Assembly: GCA_038146865.1 (NCBI GenBank)
Contig: JAYQSL010000002.1
Coordinates: 434,001-498,000 of the forward strand
Source of the DNA: GCA-2709075 sp038146865
GTDB taxonomy: Bacteria; Pseudomonadota; Alphaproteobacteria; MPNO01; UBA2964
Direction: 5' to 3'
Length of the DNA stretch: 64,000 nucleotides
Below are positions 54,350 to 63,092 of this stretch, piece by piece. Under the pieces are notes generated by a model, which worked only from the letters and a program-made list of their open reading frames with translations, made no database searches and was not told the origin of the DNA. Position numbers and translations under genes: made by a program. The first letter of the stretch is position 1. Each line of letters begins with the position of its first letter.

Positions 54350-55027
54350 TTACCTTGCTGGCTGCTGATCCATCGCACGCTTGTCGAGCGCCATCGGATC
54401 ATGAGCCAGTACTTCACCCTTAAATATCCATACTTTTACCCCACAGGCACCGTAGGTCGTCTGTGCCGTGGCGGTACCGTAATCAACATCAGCGCGCAGC
54501 GTGTGAAGAGGAACTCTTCCCTCTCTGTACCATTCTGTCCTGGCAATTTCAGCGCCTCCTAGCCTGCCACCACAATTTATCCGGATACCCTCCGCTCCTA
54601 GGCGCATAGCTGACTGAACCGCCCTCTTCATTGCACGGCGAAACGCTATTCTCCGCTCCAACTGTTGTGCTATATTTTCCGCCACCAAGGTAGCATCGAT
54701 CTCTGGTTTTCGGATCTCTACTATGTTTATGTTGACATCACTGCTTGTCATTTTTGAGAGATCTAAGCGTAATTTTTCTATGTCGGCGCCCTTCCTTCCA
54801 ATAACTATGCCTGGACGAGCGGTGTGTATCGTAACACGAGCTTTCTTCGCCGGGCGCTCGATCACTATCTTGGAAACTGCTGCCTGGGACAATTTTTGGG
54901 ATAGATACTTTCGTAACTTGATGTCCTCGTGAAGCAACTGAGCATACTCATCACTGGCATACCAACGAGAGTCCCAGGTTCGGTTCACGCCAAGACGAAG
55001 TCCAACTGGATTAACTTTCTGTCCCAT
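54350..55027 (-). CDS. rpsC: 30S ribosomal protein S3
   Basis: The 225-residue protein begins GQKVNPVGLRLGVNRTWDSRWYA and has the KH motif GIVIGRKGADIEKLR. Its ATG shares one base with the rplV stop (TAATG), giving translational coupling. Confidence 0.97.
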   Translation of the reverse strand: MGQKVNPVGLRLGVNRTWDSRWYASDEYAQLLHEDIKLRKYLSQKLSQAAVSKIVIERPAKKARVTIHTARPGIVIGRKGADIEKLRLDLSKMTSSDVNINIVEIRKPEIDATLVAENIAQQLERRIAFRRAMKRAVQSAMRLGAEGIRINCGGRLGGAEIARTEWYREGRVPLHTLRADVDYGTATAQTTYGACGVKVWIFKGEVLAHDPMALDKRAMDQQPAR

Positions 55028-55407
55028 TACTTGGTATCTTCCCTTTCCTTGACCACAACCGTCAAATTACTAAATGGTTTGGTTATACTTGCTGCCCGTC
55101 CCCGAGCTCTAGCCCTAAACCGCTTGATGGCAAATGCCCTTCCAACAGTTGCTTCTGATACATAAAGCCGATCCACATCCAGCTGGTGGTTATTTTCCGC
55201 ATTAGAGATTGCTGACCAAAGCACCTTGCTAACGTCTTCAGCAACTCGCCGACGAGAAAACTTTAATGCCGTCATGGCCGCATTCGCATCTTTTCCACGT
55301 ATGAGTTGTGCAACAAGGTTGAGCTTTTGGGGGCTTATCCTAATAGATTTGGAAAAAGCTTTTGCCTCACTTTCATGTAACCGCCTCGGCTTAGAGTCCT
55401 TACCCAT
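55027..55407 (-). CDS. rplV: 50S ribosomal protein L22
   Basis: The 126-residue protein has AFSKSIRISPQKLNLVAQLIRGKDANAAMTAL and RFRARARGRAASITKPFSNLTVVV. I use the ATG at 55407, one base after the rpsS stop; an in-frame extension to 55476 lies inside rpsS. The loop near 80-95 lines the exit tunnel. Confidence 0.95.
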   Translation of the reverse strand: MGKDSKPRRLHESEAKAFSKSIRISPQKLNLVAQLIRGKDANAAMTALKFSRRRVAEDVSKVLWSAISNAENNHQLDVDRLYVSEATVGRAFAIKRFRARARGRAASITKPFSNLTVVVKEREDTK

Positions 55408-55408
55408 T

Positions 55409-55687
55409 TCAACCACGCCTCGCTTTTTTATCTGCGCCGTGACCACGGTAAGTCCTGGTTGGAGAAAATTCTCCAAACTTATGGCCGACCATATTTTCCG
55501 TCACTAATACAGGGATAAACTTTTGTCCATTATATACCCCAAATGTAAGGCCAACGAATTGTGGCAGAATCACAGACCTACGAGACCACATCCTGATAAC
55601 CTCTTTCCGGCCAGATTCGCGCACTGTCTCCGCTTTCTTTAACAAATACCCGTCTACAAACGGACCCTTCCAAACAGATCGTGCCAA
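55409..55687 (-). CDS. rpsS: 30S ribosomal protein S19
   Basis: The 92-residue protein begins MARSVWKGPFVDGYLLKKAE and has SRRSVILPQFVGLTFGVYNGQKFIPVLVTENMVGHKFGEFSPTR, the S19 signature. Confidence 0.97.
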   Translation of the reverse strand: MARSVWKGPFVDGYLLKKAETVRESGRKEVIRMWSRRSVILPQFVGLTFGVYNGQKFIPVLVTENMVGHKFGEFSPTRTYRGHGADKKARRG

Positions 55688-55698
55688 AATGATCTCCT

Positions 55699-56526
55699 TT
55701 ACCGCTTCCGACGCCGACGCATAATGTATTTGTCGCTCGCCTTCTTCCCTCGAGTTTTTTTACCTTTGGTTGGAACACCCCATGGAGACACCGGATGCCG
55801 CCCGCCAGAAGTCCTTCCTTCGCCGCCACCATGGGGATGGTCGACAGGGTTCATTGCAACACCCCTGACTGACGGGCGTCGGCCCAACCATCGACTGCGG
55901 CCCGCCTTCCCCATATTTTGGTTTTTGTGATCAGAATTTGATACTGCTCCCACAGTAGCCATACACCGGGCTGGGACCATTCGGACCTCCCCAGAGCTAA
56001 GTCTGAGTTGAGCAAATCCAGCATCTTTACCAATCAATTGGGCGTAACTGCCCGCAGAGCGAGCAATCTGCCCCCCTCGTCCGGGTTTCATCTCTATGTT
56101 GTGAATAATTGTGCCCAATGGAATATTCTCCATCGGCATCGCGTTCCCAAGTTTGACATCCACTCTTGTCCCCGAAACAACTTGATCTCCCGCGGATAGT
56201 CTCTGGGGCGCCAGAATATAAGCTTGCTCGCCATCCTCATAACGTATCAATGCAATAAAAGCCGAACGATTCGGATCATATTCAAGCCGTTCAACGGTTC
56301 CCGACACGCCCTGCTTGAGCCGCTTAAAATCTATCAACCGATATCTTCTCTTGTGCCCCCCACCACGGTGGCGAACTGTAATTCTCCCTGCATTGTTCCG
56401 TCCGCCTTTACTATTTAGACCTTCGGTAAGAGATTTGATCGGTTTCCCACTCCAGAGTTCTCTTCGATCGATCAGAATCAAACCACGCTGGGCTGGTGTG
56501 TTGGGTTTATATTGCTTGAGTGCCAT
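55699..56526 (-). CDS. rplB: 50S ribosomal protein L2
   Basis: The 275-residue protein has NNAGRITVRHRGGGHKRRYR, GRGGQIARSAGSYAQLIGKD and the peptidyl-transferase segment GVAMNPVDHPHGGGEGRTSGGRHPVSPWG with the conserved histidine. Length and ends are standard. Confidence 0.97.
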   Translation of the reverse strand: MALKQYKPNTPAQRGLILIDRRELWSGKPIKSLTEGLNSKGGRNNAGRITVRHRGGGHKRRYRLIDFKRLKQGVSGTVERLEYDPNRSAFIALIRYEDGEQAYILAPQRLSAGDQVVSGTRVDVKLGNAMPMENIPLGTIIHNIEMKPGRGGQIARSAGSYAQLIGKDAGFAQLRLSSGEVRMVPARCMATVGAVSNSDHKNQNMGKAGRSRWLGRRPSVRGVAMNPVDHPHGGGEGRTSGGRHPVSPWGVPTKGKKTRGKKASDKYIMRRRRKR

Positions 56527-56529
56527 GTC

Positions 56530-56853
56530 TTAAATTCCCGAGGTCACGTCGATTGTTTCCCCCTCAACGAGAGACACTATGGCTTTTTTGCAATCTGGCC
56601 TTCGACCTATTCGGCCCCGAAAACGCTTGACCTTGCCTTGCTGCCTCAGGGTATTAACGGCCTTGACCTTTACGTTGAATATTTCCTCTACCGCCAACTT
56701 AATTTGAGGTTTCGTTGCATCCATTTTTACCTTGAAAGTAACCTGGTTATATTCCGAACCCAAGGTCGACTTTTCAGTAACGACCGGAGAGAGGATCATG
56801 TCATAAGCCTGAATTTTTGAAACCACTACCGGCTTTTCACGACGAGCACTCAT
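56530..56853 (-). CDS. rplW: 50S ribosomal protein L23
   Basis: The 107-residue protein has DMILSPVVTEKSTLGSEYNQVTFKVKMDATKPQIKLAVEEIFNVKVKAVNT, the L23 exit-site protein that docks trigger factor and SRP. It overlaps rplD by 4 bases. Confidence 0.96.
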   Translation of the reverse strand: MSARREKPVVVSKIQAYDMILSPVVTEKSTLGSEYNQVTFKVKMDATKPQIKLAVEEIFNVKVKAVNTLRQQGKVKRFRGRIGRRPDCKKAIVSLVEGETIDVTSGI

Positions 56854-57470
56854 TTTAAACGCTCCACTAAAAGTGTAACCGCATCCTTAGTAAGAATTAA
56901 CGTCTCAGATTTCAAAATGTCATAAACATTTGCGCCCTGTTGAGGCAAAAAATTAAGGTGAGGTATATTAGCGGCAGCCCGAGCAAACGAAGGATCAACC
57001 TCTAACCCTGAGATCACCAGGGCCTTTTTTATCCCGAGCGCCAAAAGCTGCTGAGATAGATCCTTAGTCTTCACAGATTGCAATCTAATCTCATCCAGTA
57101 CGATTAGGTTTCCATCTGCTTTTTTACTAGAAAGGGCAGTTCGGAGACCCAATTTTCTCACTTTTTTATTAAGGCGATATTCGTGAGATCGGACTACCGG
57201 CCCAAATACGGTTTGCCCCCCTCTCCACTGAGTTGCTCGTTTACTCCCTTGGCGCGCCCTGCCAGTACCCTTCTGCCGCCATGGCTTAGCGGTTGACCCC
57301 GCTATTTCGGAGATACCCTTGGTTTTATGATTACCAGAACGCCTCTTTGCTAGTTGCCAGTTTACAACCCGCGCTAAGACGTCCTGTTTAACCTCTACGC
57401 CGAACACCTTGTCATCTAAATCTATTGACCCAGCTTTTTTGTTGTCCAAAGTTAAAACGTCGCATTGCAT
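56850..57470 (-). CDS. rplD: 50S ribosomal protein L4
   Basis: The 206-residue protein has the exit-tunnel loop GSTAKPWRQKGTGRARQGSKRATQWRGGQTVFGP and the C-terminal fold. In E. coli L4 represses the S10 operon; no leader for that is checked here. It starts 5 bases after the rplC stop. Confidence 0.96.
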   Translation of the reverse strand: MQCDVLTLDNKKAGSIDLDDKVFGVEVKQDVLARVVNWQLAKRRSGNHKTKGISEIAGSTAKPWRQKGTGRARQGSKRATQWRGGQTVFGPVVRSHEYRLNKKVRKLGLRTALSSKKADGNLIVLDEIRLQSVKTKDLSQQLLALGIKKALVISGLEVDPSFARAAANIPHLNFLPQQGANVYDILKSETLILTKDAVTLLVERLK

Positions 57471-57475
57471 CCCAC

Positions 57476-58236
57476 TTACTCCCCGTTGCCGCCAGCGTTG
57501 GGACTGCTTGACTCAGCCTCTGCCTCTGAAGCCACCGCTTGGTCGCTTTCTTGGGGAGCCGGAGAATTTACCAACCCACAAGGGTACGGTGCATTTTCTG
57601 GAATTGGCTCCTTGCAGGCATCAGATATAAGGACAAAGCCCCCTTTGGCTCCGGGCACAGATCCACGGACAAGGACTAAACCTCTTTCAGCATCCACCGC
57701 GTGGACCTTGATATTTTGCACGGTCCTCTTGGCATCGCCCATGTGGCCTGCCATCTTTTTGCCTTTCCATACCTTTCCGGGATCTTGGCTATTTCCGGTC
57801 GAGCCATGACTCCTGTGGGAAATAGAGACCCCGTGCGATGCTTCTAACCCCCGAAATTATGCCGCTTCATACCGCCAGCGAACCCCTTCCCTATACTGGT
57901 ACCGGAAACATCTACTTTTTGACCGACGAGAAAATGTTCTGCTGATATTTGCGTTCCAACTTCTATTAGAGCATCCGGGCTAACCCTGAATTCAACCAGA
58001 CGCCTTTTTGGCTCAACTTTTGCCTTCGCAAATTGGCCCCTCAGCGGTTTTGAAACCCTATTTGGCTTGGCCGAGCCCCAACCGACCTGAACCGCACTGT
58101 ACCCATGCTTGTCCTCAGTCTTTACGTCCGTTACCTCGCATTTCTCTACACTGAGAACCGTCACAGGAACATGAATCCCCTCCTCAGTAAATAAACGAGT
58201 CATCCCCAACTTCTGCGCTATGAGCCCTGTACGCAT
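57476..58236 (-). CDS. rplC: 50S ribosomal protein L3 (one-base frameshift)
   Basis: The N-terminal part (58236 to 57844) begins MRTGLIAQKLGMTRLFTEEGIHVPVTVL and ends at MKRHNFGG followed by a stop. Reading on one frame over gives EASHGVSISHRSHGSTGNSQDPGKVWKGKKMAGHMG, which is the normal L3 continuation, to the stop at 57476. One base is missing at the run of five Cs (57848-57852; G5 on the coding strand). With the repair the protein has 253 residues, including an unusual acidic C-terminal tail of about 40 residues. L3 is essential, so a sequence error is much likelier than a real break. Confidence 0.92.
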
Positions 58237-58245
58237 AACAAATCC

Positions 58246-58554
58246 CTAAAGTTTTATCTCGACATCGACCCCAGAAGCCAGGTCTAACTTCATTAACGCA
58301 TCAACCGTCTGAGGAGTGGGATCTACGATATCCAATAGCCTCTTATGAGTCCGAATCTCGAATTGTTCCCGTGACTTCTTATCAATATGTGGCGATCTCA
58401 ACACCGTAAATTTTTCAAGCCTAGAGGGTAGAGGCACCGGCCCTCTTACCCGGGCCCCGGTTCTTCTCGCGGTATTAACGATCTCGTGTGCAGATTGATC
58501 TAAAACCCTGTGATCAAAGGCTTTCAATCTAATCCGGATGTTTTGGCTATCCAT
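58246..58554 (-). CDS. rpsJ: 30S ribosomal protein S10
   Basis: The 102-residue protein begins MDSQNIRIRLKAFDHRVLDQSAHEIVNTARRTGA and has PLPSRLEKFTVLRSPHIDKKSREQFEIRTHKRL, the S10 signature, also the NusE partner in antitermination. It follows tuf, linking the str and S10 operons as in most alphaproteobacteria. Confidence 0.97.
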   Translation of the reverse strand: MDSQNIRIRLKAFDHRVLDQSAHEIVNTARRTGARVRGPVPLPSRLEKFTVLRSPHIDKKSREQFEIRTHKRLLDIVDPTPQTVDALMKLDLASGVDVEIKL

Positions 58555-58587
58555 CCTGTTACCTTTCTAAACTAAACCGTTTAACAC

Positions 58588-59779
58588 CTATCCAGCGATA
58601 GATGCGACGACTCCGGCACCGACAGTACGTCCGCCCTCTCTGATTGCGAAGCGCAACCCTTCGTCCATTGCAATTGGCTGAATAAGCTCAACGTCCATCG
58701 TCACATTATCCCCAGGCATAACCATTTCCGTGCCATCAGGGCAGGCCAACCGCGCCGGTAACATCTGTAGTACGGAAATAAAACTGAGGACGATAATTCG
58801 AGAAAAACGGAGTATGACGTCCACCTTCTTCCTTGGTAAGAATGTAGGCCTCAGCTTTAAATTTTGTATGCGGGGTAATCGAACCAGGCTTCGCCAACAC
58901 CTGGCCACGCTCAACAGCCTCACGATCAACACCGCGAAGCAGCGCACCAATGTTATCTCCGGCTTCGCCCTGGTCGAGAAGCTTGCGGAACATCTCTACC
59001 CCGGTAACAACCGTTTTTGAGGTATCCTTGAGACCAACAATCTCAACCTCATCTCCAACATTAACAATACCACGCTCAACACGGCCAGTAACAACAGTAC
59101 CTCGACCTGAAATAGAGAAAACATCTTCGATCGGCATCAAAAATGCCTGATCCTTAGGACGCTCCGGCTGAGGAATATAGTCATCTACCGCTGCCATCAA
59201 CTCAAGAATTGCATTCTTGCCCGTAGCCTCATCGCTGTCTTCAAGAGCTGCAAGCGCAGACCCCTTAATCACAGGGATATCGTCGCCAGGAAACTCATAT
59301 GAAGACAACAACTCGCGAACCTCTAGCTCAACGAGCTCTAGAAGTTCTTCATCATCAACTTGGTCAACTTTATTCAGAAACACAACAATCGCCGGAACCC
59401 CAACCTGACGCGCCAAAAGTATATGCTCTCTGGTTTGAGGCATTGGGCCATCAGCCGCAGAAACAACCAAAATCGCGCCATCCATTTGCGCCGCACCCGT
59501 GATCATGTTCTTCACGTAGTCCGCGTGACCAGGGCAATCAACATGCGCGTAGTGACGGTTATCTGTCTCATATTCAACATGCGCCGTAGCAATCGTTATA
59601 CCACGTTCCCGCTCTTCCGGCGCGTTATCAATCTCATCATACGCCTTAAAGTCCGCACCCCCAGACTCAGCAAGCGTTTTCGTGATCGCTGCCGTTAAAG
59701 ACGTCTTACCATGGTCCACGTGACCAATTGTTCCAATATTGCAGTGCGGCTTTGTCCGCTCAAACTTTTCTTTCGCCAT
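58588..59779 (-). CDS. tuf: Elongation factor Tu (one-base frameshift)
   Basis: The main frame (59779 to 58736) begins MAKEKFERTKPHCNIGTIGHVDHGKTSL with G1 GHVDHGKT (19-26), DCPGH and NKVD, and continues through domain II to VTGAVGLP. There it stops. The next frame resumes with DGTEMVMPGDNVTMDVEL and ends GRTVGAGVVASIAG at 58588. Removing one of three Gs at 58739-58741 restores a single frame of 397 codons, that is EF-Tu of exactly 396 residues. EF-Tu is essential, so this is probably sequence error. It lies between fusA and rpsJ. Confidence 0.93.
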
Positions 59780-59813
59780 CTTTAATCTCCAATACCGTCC
59801 TTACTTCCACCAC

Positions 59814-61889
59814 TCAAGCGAGCTTTGCCTTGACTTCTTCTGCTACTGCCTGGGGCACCTGCTCATAATGATCAAAAAACATCGTGAACTGAGCTCTACC
59901 CTGGCTCATAGATCTAAGGTTATTCACATAACCAAACATGTTAGCTAGGGGCACCATCGCGTTCACGACATTAGCATTAGCCCGAGTGTCCATGCTGGTT
60001 ACGCTTCCTCGGCGACTATTCAAATCCCCTATAATATCCCCCAAATATTCTTCCGGGGTTACCACTTCAACCCGCATCATAGGCTCGAGGAGTTTTGGAG
60101 ACGCCTTCACGACCCCCTCCCTAAACGCCGCCCTAGATGCGATTTCAAAAGCCATAACCGAGGAGTCCACATCATGAGAGGCGCCATCGACAAGTCGGAT
60201 GTTCAAGTCGATCATTGGAAAACCAACCAAGACACCAGTTTCTGCTGCGCTCATCAACCCCTTTTCGACGCCAGGTATATACTCTTTAGGAACAGAACCG
60301 CCTACGACTGAGCTTTCGAATGTAACTCCTGAACCAGGCTCGCCTGGCTCAAAAATTAATTTTATCCGAGCGAACTGACCGGCACCTCCCGTTTGTTTTT
60401 TATGGGTATAATCGATTTCGGCCATTTTTCCGATGGTCTCTCGGTAAGCTACCTGCGGAGCACCAACATTAGCGTCGACTTTAAATTCTCGTTTCATCCG
60501 GTCTACAAGAATATCTAGATGAAGCTCGCCCATCCCTTTTATAACCGTTTGACCACTCTCGAAATCGGTTGAAACCCGAAACGATGGATCTTCCTGTGCC
60601 AGCCGATTAAGAGCGACCCCCATTTTTTCTTGGTCACTCTTGGTTTTAGGCTCTACGGCTACCTCAATTACCGGATCAGGAAACTCCATCCTTTCAAGGA
60701 TGACCGGACTTCCCGTGTCGCACAGCGTATCGCCTGTTGTTGTGCCCTTCAAACCCGCGAGAGCCACAATATCACCTGCACGCGCCTCTTCTACATCTTC
60801 TCTAGAATTGGCATGCATTTCCAAAATACGACCGACCCGCTCTCTGCTGTCTTTTACTGAATTAAGTAAAGAGCCACCACCAGCTAAAACCCCGGAATAT
60901 ATCCTTATAAACGTTAGCGACCCCACGAAAGGATCTGTCATTACCTTAAACGCCAAGGCCGAGAAAGGCTCGTCGTCGCTATTGGCGCGTCTAATCTCCT
61001 CGTCAGAGCCGACTTTAACACCCTTGATCGCTTCAACATCAACTGGGGAAGGCAAATAATCGACGACAGCATCGAGAAGCGGCTGCACCCCCTTGTTCTT
61101 AAAAGCAGTACCACAAAGAACAGGAACGAAAGATCCCAAATTTGTGCCAAGACGGATACATTTTTTTAGAACCTCTTCAGAAGGCTCCATTCCATCCAAA
61201 TAAGACTCCATCGCGGCGTCATCTTGTTCAACCGCCATCTCAACAAGTTTCTCGCGATATTCATCAGCCTGTTCCTGTAATTCGGCTGGAATATCCACCA
61301 AATCAAAAGCGGCGCCCAAGCTCTCTTCTTGCCAAACAATAGCCTTCATTTTAACCAAATCTATAACGCCAGCGAAATCAGACTCAGAGCCTATAGGCAA
61401 CTGCAACACGAGAGGTGCAGCCCCGAGGCGATCCACAATCATTTCGACAGTGTTAAAAAGATCCGCCCCTATACGATCCATCTTATTTACAAAACAAATA
61501 CGGGGCACTCCATATTTATCAGCCTGCCGCCAAACAGTCTCAGACTGAGGTTCTACACCCGACACAGCATCAAATACAGCCACCGCACCATCCAAAACCC
61601 TAAGTGATCTCTCCACCTCAATGGTAAAATCAACATGGCCTGGGGTATCAATAATATTTATTCGATGGTCATTCCAAAAACAGGTTGTAGCGGCAGAGGT
61701 AATAGTAATCCCTCGTTCCTGCTCTTGCTCCATCCAATCCATAGTCGCGGTGCCTTCGTGCACTTCTCCAATTTTGTAGGCCCGGCCTGTGTAATACAAT
61801 ACCCGTTCGGTAGTCGTAGTTTTTCCCGCATCAATGTGCGCCATGATACCGATATTTCGATAACGATCTATTGGGGTCTTACGTGCCAT
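59814..61889 (-). CDS. fusA: Elongation factor G
   Basis: The 691-residue GTPase moves tRNA and mRNA on the ribosome. G1 is AHIDAGKT (17-24), with DTPGHVDF and NKMD following. Domain IV has GGAGQFARIKLIFEPGEPGSG and the C-terminal part ends with GRAQFTMFFDHYEQVPQAVAEEVKAKLA. Length is normal. It starts 28 bases after rpsG. Confidence 0.97.
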   Translation of the reverse strand: MARKTPIDRYRNIGIMAHIDAGKTTTTERVLYYTGRAYKIGEVHEGTATMDWMEQEQERGITITSAATTCFWNDHRINIIDTPGHVDFTIEVERSLRVLDGAVAVFDAVSGVEPQSETVWRQADKYGVPRICFVNKMDRIGADLFNTVEMIVDRLGAAPLVLQLPIGSESDFAGVIDLVKMKAIVWQEESLGAAFDLVDIPAELQEQADEYREKLVEMAVEQDDAAMESYLDGMEPSEEVLKKCIRLGTNLGSFVPVLCGTAFKNKGVQPLLDAVVDYLPSPVDVEAIKGVKVGSDEEIRRANSDDEPFSALAFKVMTDPFVGSLTFIRIYSGVLAGGGSLLNSVKDSRERVGRILEMHANSREDVEEARAGDIVALAGLKGTTTGDTLCDTGSPVILERMEFPDPVIEVAVEPKTKSDQEKMGVALNRLAQEDPSFRVSTDFESGQTVIKGMGELHLDILVDRMKREFKVDANVGAPQVAYRETIGKMAEIDYTHKKQTGGAGQFARIKLIFEPGEPGSGVTFESSVVGGSVPKEYIPGVEKGLMSAAETGVLVGFPMIDLNIRLVDGASHDVDSSVMAFEIASRAAFREGVVKASPKLLEPMMRVEVVTPEEYLGDIIGDLNSRRGSVTSMDTRANANVVNAMVPLANMFGYVNNLRSMSQGRAQFTMFFDHYEQVPQAVAEEVKAKLA

Positions 61890-61917
61890 CTTTAACTCTC
61901 AGAAAAATTACCAGTGA

Positions 61918-62388
61918 TCACCAACGATAATGAGAGAAAGCCTTGTTGGCTTCCGCCATGCGATGAGTATCCTCGCGTTTCTTTACTGCAGAACCCCGGT
62001 TATTAGCGGCGTCAAGCAACTCATTACACAACCTTTCCGTCATGGTATTCTCAGAGCGGCCTCTCGCAGTGTCTATAATCCACCTAATCGCCAAAGCTTG
62101 CCGCCTATTCGGACGCACTTCCATAGGAACCTGATAGGTTGCCCCACCAACTCTCCGCGATCTAACTTCTACCGATGGCTTTACGTTATCTAGGGCGTCA
62201 TGAAACAAACTAAGAGAGTCCTGACCGCTGCGACTGTTTATCGTATCCAACGCGCTGTAAACTATCCTCTCAGCCGCTGATTTTTTTCCCTGTACCATAA
62301 GACAGTTTATAAATTTTGCGACAACCGGATCACCAAACTTAGCGTCTGGTATGATTTCCCGTTTCTCTGCTGCGCGACGTCTTGACAT
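61918..62388 (-). CDS. rpsG: 30S ribosomal protein S7
   Basis: The 156-residue protein has LMVQGKKSAAERIVYSALDTI, VEVRSRRVGGATYQVPMEVRPNRRQALAIRW and MTERLCNELLDAANNRGSAVKKREDTHRMAEANKAFSHYRW, the S7 signature. It lies 16 bases after rpsL. In E. coli S7 regulates this region by binding its own mRNA. Confidence 0.97.
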   Translation of the reverse strand: MSRRRAAEKREIIPDAKFGDPVVAKFINCLMVQGKKSAAERIVYSALDTINSRSGQDSLSLFHDALDNVKPSVEVRSRRVGGATYQVPMEVRPNRRQALAIRWIIDTARGRSENTMTERLCNELLDAANNRGSAVKKREDTHRMAEANKAFSHYRW

Positions 62389-62404
62389 ATCACTCTCTCA
62401 CTTA

Positions 62405-62776
62405 CTACTTAGGCCGCTTTGAACCATACTTTGATCGGCGCTGGCGCCGGTCCCCAACCCCTTGAGTGTCCAACACACCTCTCACCACGTGGTACCTCAC
62501 ACCTGGCAAATCTTTCACCCGTCCGCCACGTATCATAACGACTGAGTGCTCTTGGAGATTATGGCCTTCACCAGGTATATAGCTCGTTACCTCAAAACCA
62601 TTTGTCAGCCTGACCCGGGCCACTTTCCGAAGCGCTGAGTTAGGCTTCTTCGGCGTAGTCGTATAAACACGGGTACATACACCACGCTTTTGAGGACAAG
62701 CTTCCATAGCAGGAACCTTGTTATGCGCGATCTTTGGTTTTCTTGGCTTCCGTATCAATTGGTTTACTGTTGGCAC
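62405..62776 (-). CDS. rpsL: 30S ribosomal protein S12
   Basis: The 123-residue protein has PTVNQLIRKPRKPK, TTTPKKPNSALRKVARVRL and RGGRVKDLPGVRYHVVRGVLD. Both lysines of the streptomycin-binding loops (PKKPNS and GGRVKDLPG) are the wild-type sensitive residues. I choose a GTG start at 62776 because family proteins begin at the next residue (PTVNQL) and AGG lies 6 bases before it; an upstream ATG at 62863 would add 29 residues unlike S12. It is the first gene of the str operon. Confidence 0.95.
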   Translation of the reverse strand: MPTVNQLIRKPRKPKIAHNKVPAMEACPQKRGVCTRVYTTTPKKPNSALRKVARVRLTNGFEVTSYIPGEGHNLQEHSVVMIRGGRVKDLPGVRYHVVRGVLDTQGVGDRRQRRSKYGSKRPK

Positions 62777-62894
62777 ATGGACCTCATCAAATAAATGACC
62801 GGCTACACGAAACCGCCGCGAAAGGATTAGATGCCTTACCCGGAGGTGTGAACCGTGCAACACGGCCGATATCTAAAATTTCAAACTCGTTGTT

Positions 62895-62913
62895 CCTAGA
62901 AGCTGCGTCTAGG
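62895..62913 (-). promoter_or_regulatory. Hairpin in the str operon 5' leader
   Basis: CCTAGA (62895-62900) and TCTAGG (62908-62913) are perfectly complementary with a 7-base loop, and AACAA flanks both sides on the minus strand. A second hairpin CCGTG-CAA-CACGG lies at 62853-62865. They sit between the promoter at 62949-62977 and the rpsL start at 62776. A role in autoregulation is possible but unproven. Confidence 0.45.
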
Positions 62914-62948
62914 TTGTTCTCCTACCACCAGCTCCCAAAGAGGCGCGA

Positions 62949-62977
62949 AATATAGTGGTGGAGGCAATTCACGTCAA
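62949..62977 (-). promoter_or_regulatory. Sigma-70 promoter of the str operon (rpsL-rpsG-fusA-tuf)
   Basis: On the minus strand TTGACG (62972-62977), a 17-base spacer and TATATT (62949-62954) match the consensus in 5 of 6 positions each. The expected start near 62941 leaves a leader of about 165 bases before rpsL. Confidence 0.8.
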
Positions 62978-62994
62978 CACAAATTATGGTTTTT

Positions 62995-63078
62995 TTAACT
63001 GGCTGGATTTTGGCCTCCGAAATCGCTCTTTTTAGAATAAATGTATTGAGTTAACAAAGCAAAATGAGCTTTAGACAT
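62995..63078 (-). CDS. Possible small protein between rpoC and rpsL
   Basis: A 27-codon frame begins MSKAHFALLTQYIYSKKSDF at 63078 with AGGAG 6 bases upstream and ends at TAA (62995-62997). It starts 14 bases after the rpoC stop, so it would be the last frame of the rpoBC transcript. I know no homologue, and a short frame with a good ribosome site can occur by chance. Evidence is the ribosome site and position only. Confidence 0.3.
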   Translation of the reverse strand: MSKAHFALLTQYIYSKKSDFGGQNPAS

Positions 63079-63092
63079 TTCTATCTCCTGGA

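Noticed and set aside
38848..58741. Programmed frameshifting as the cause of the lipB, rplQ, rplC and tuf breaks
   Set aside because: These genes are not known to use recoding, the sites are not good slippery heptamers, and the shifts go in both directions.
62777..62863. N-terminal extension of S12 from an ATG at 62863
   Set aside because: The extra residues do not resemble S12, and a GTG with a ribosome site stands exactly where the family begins.
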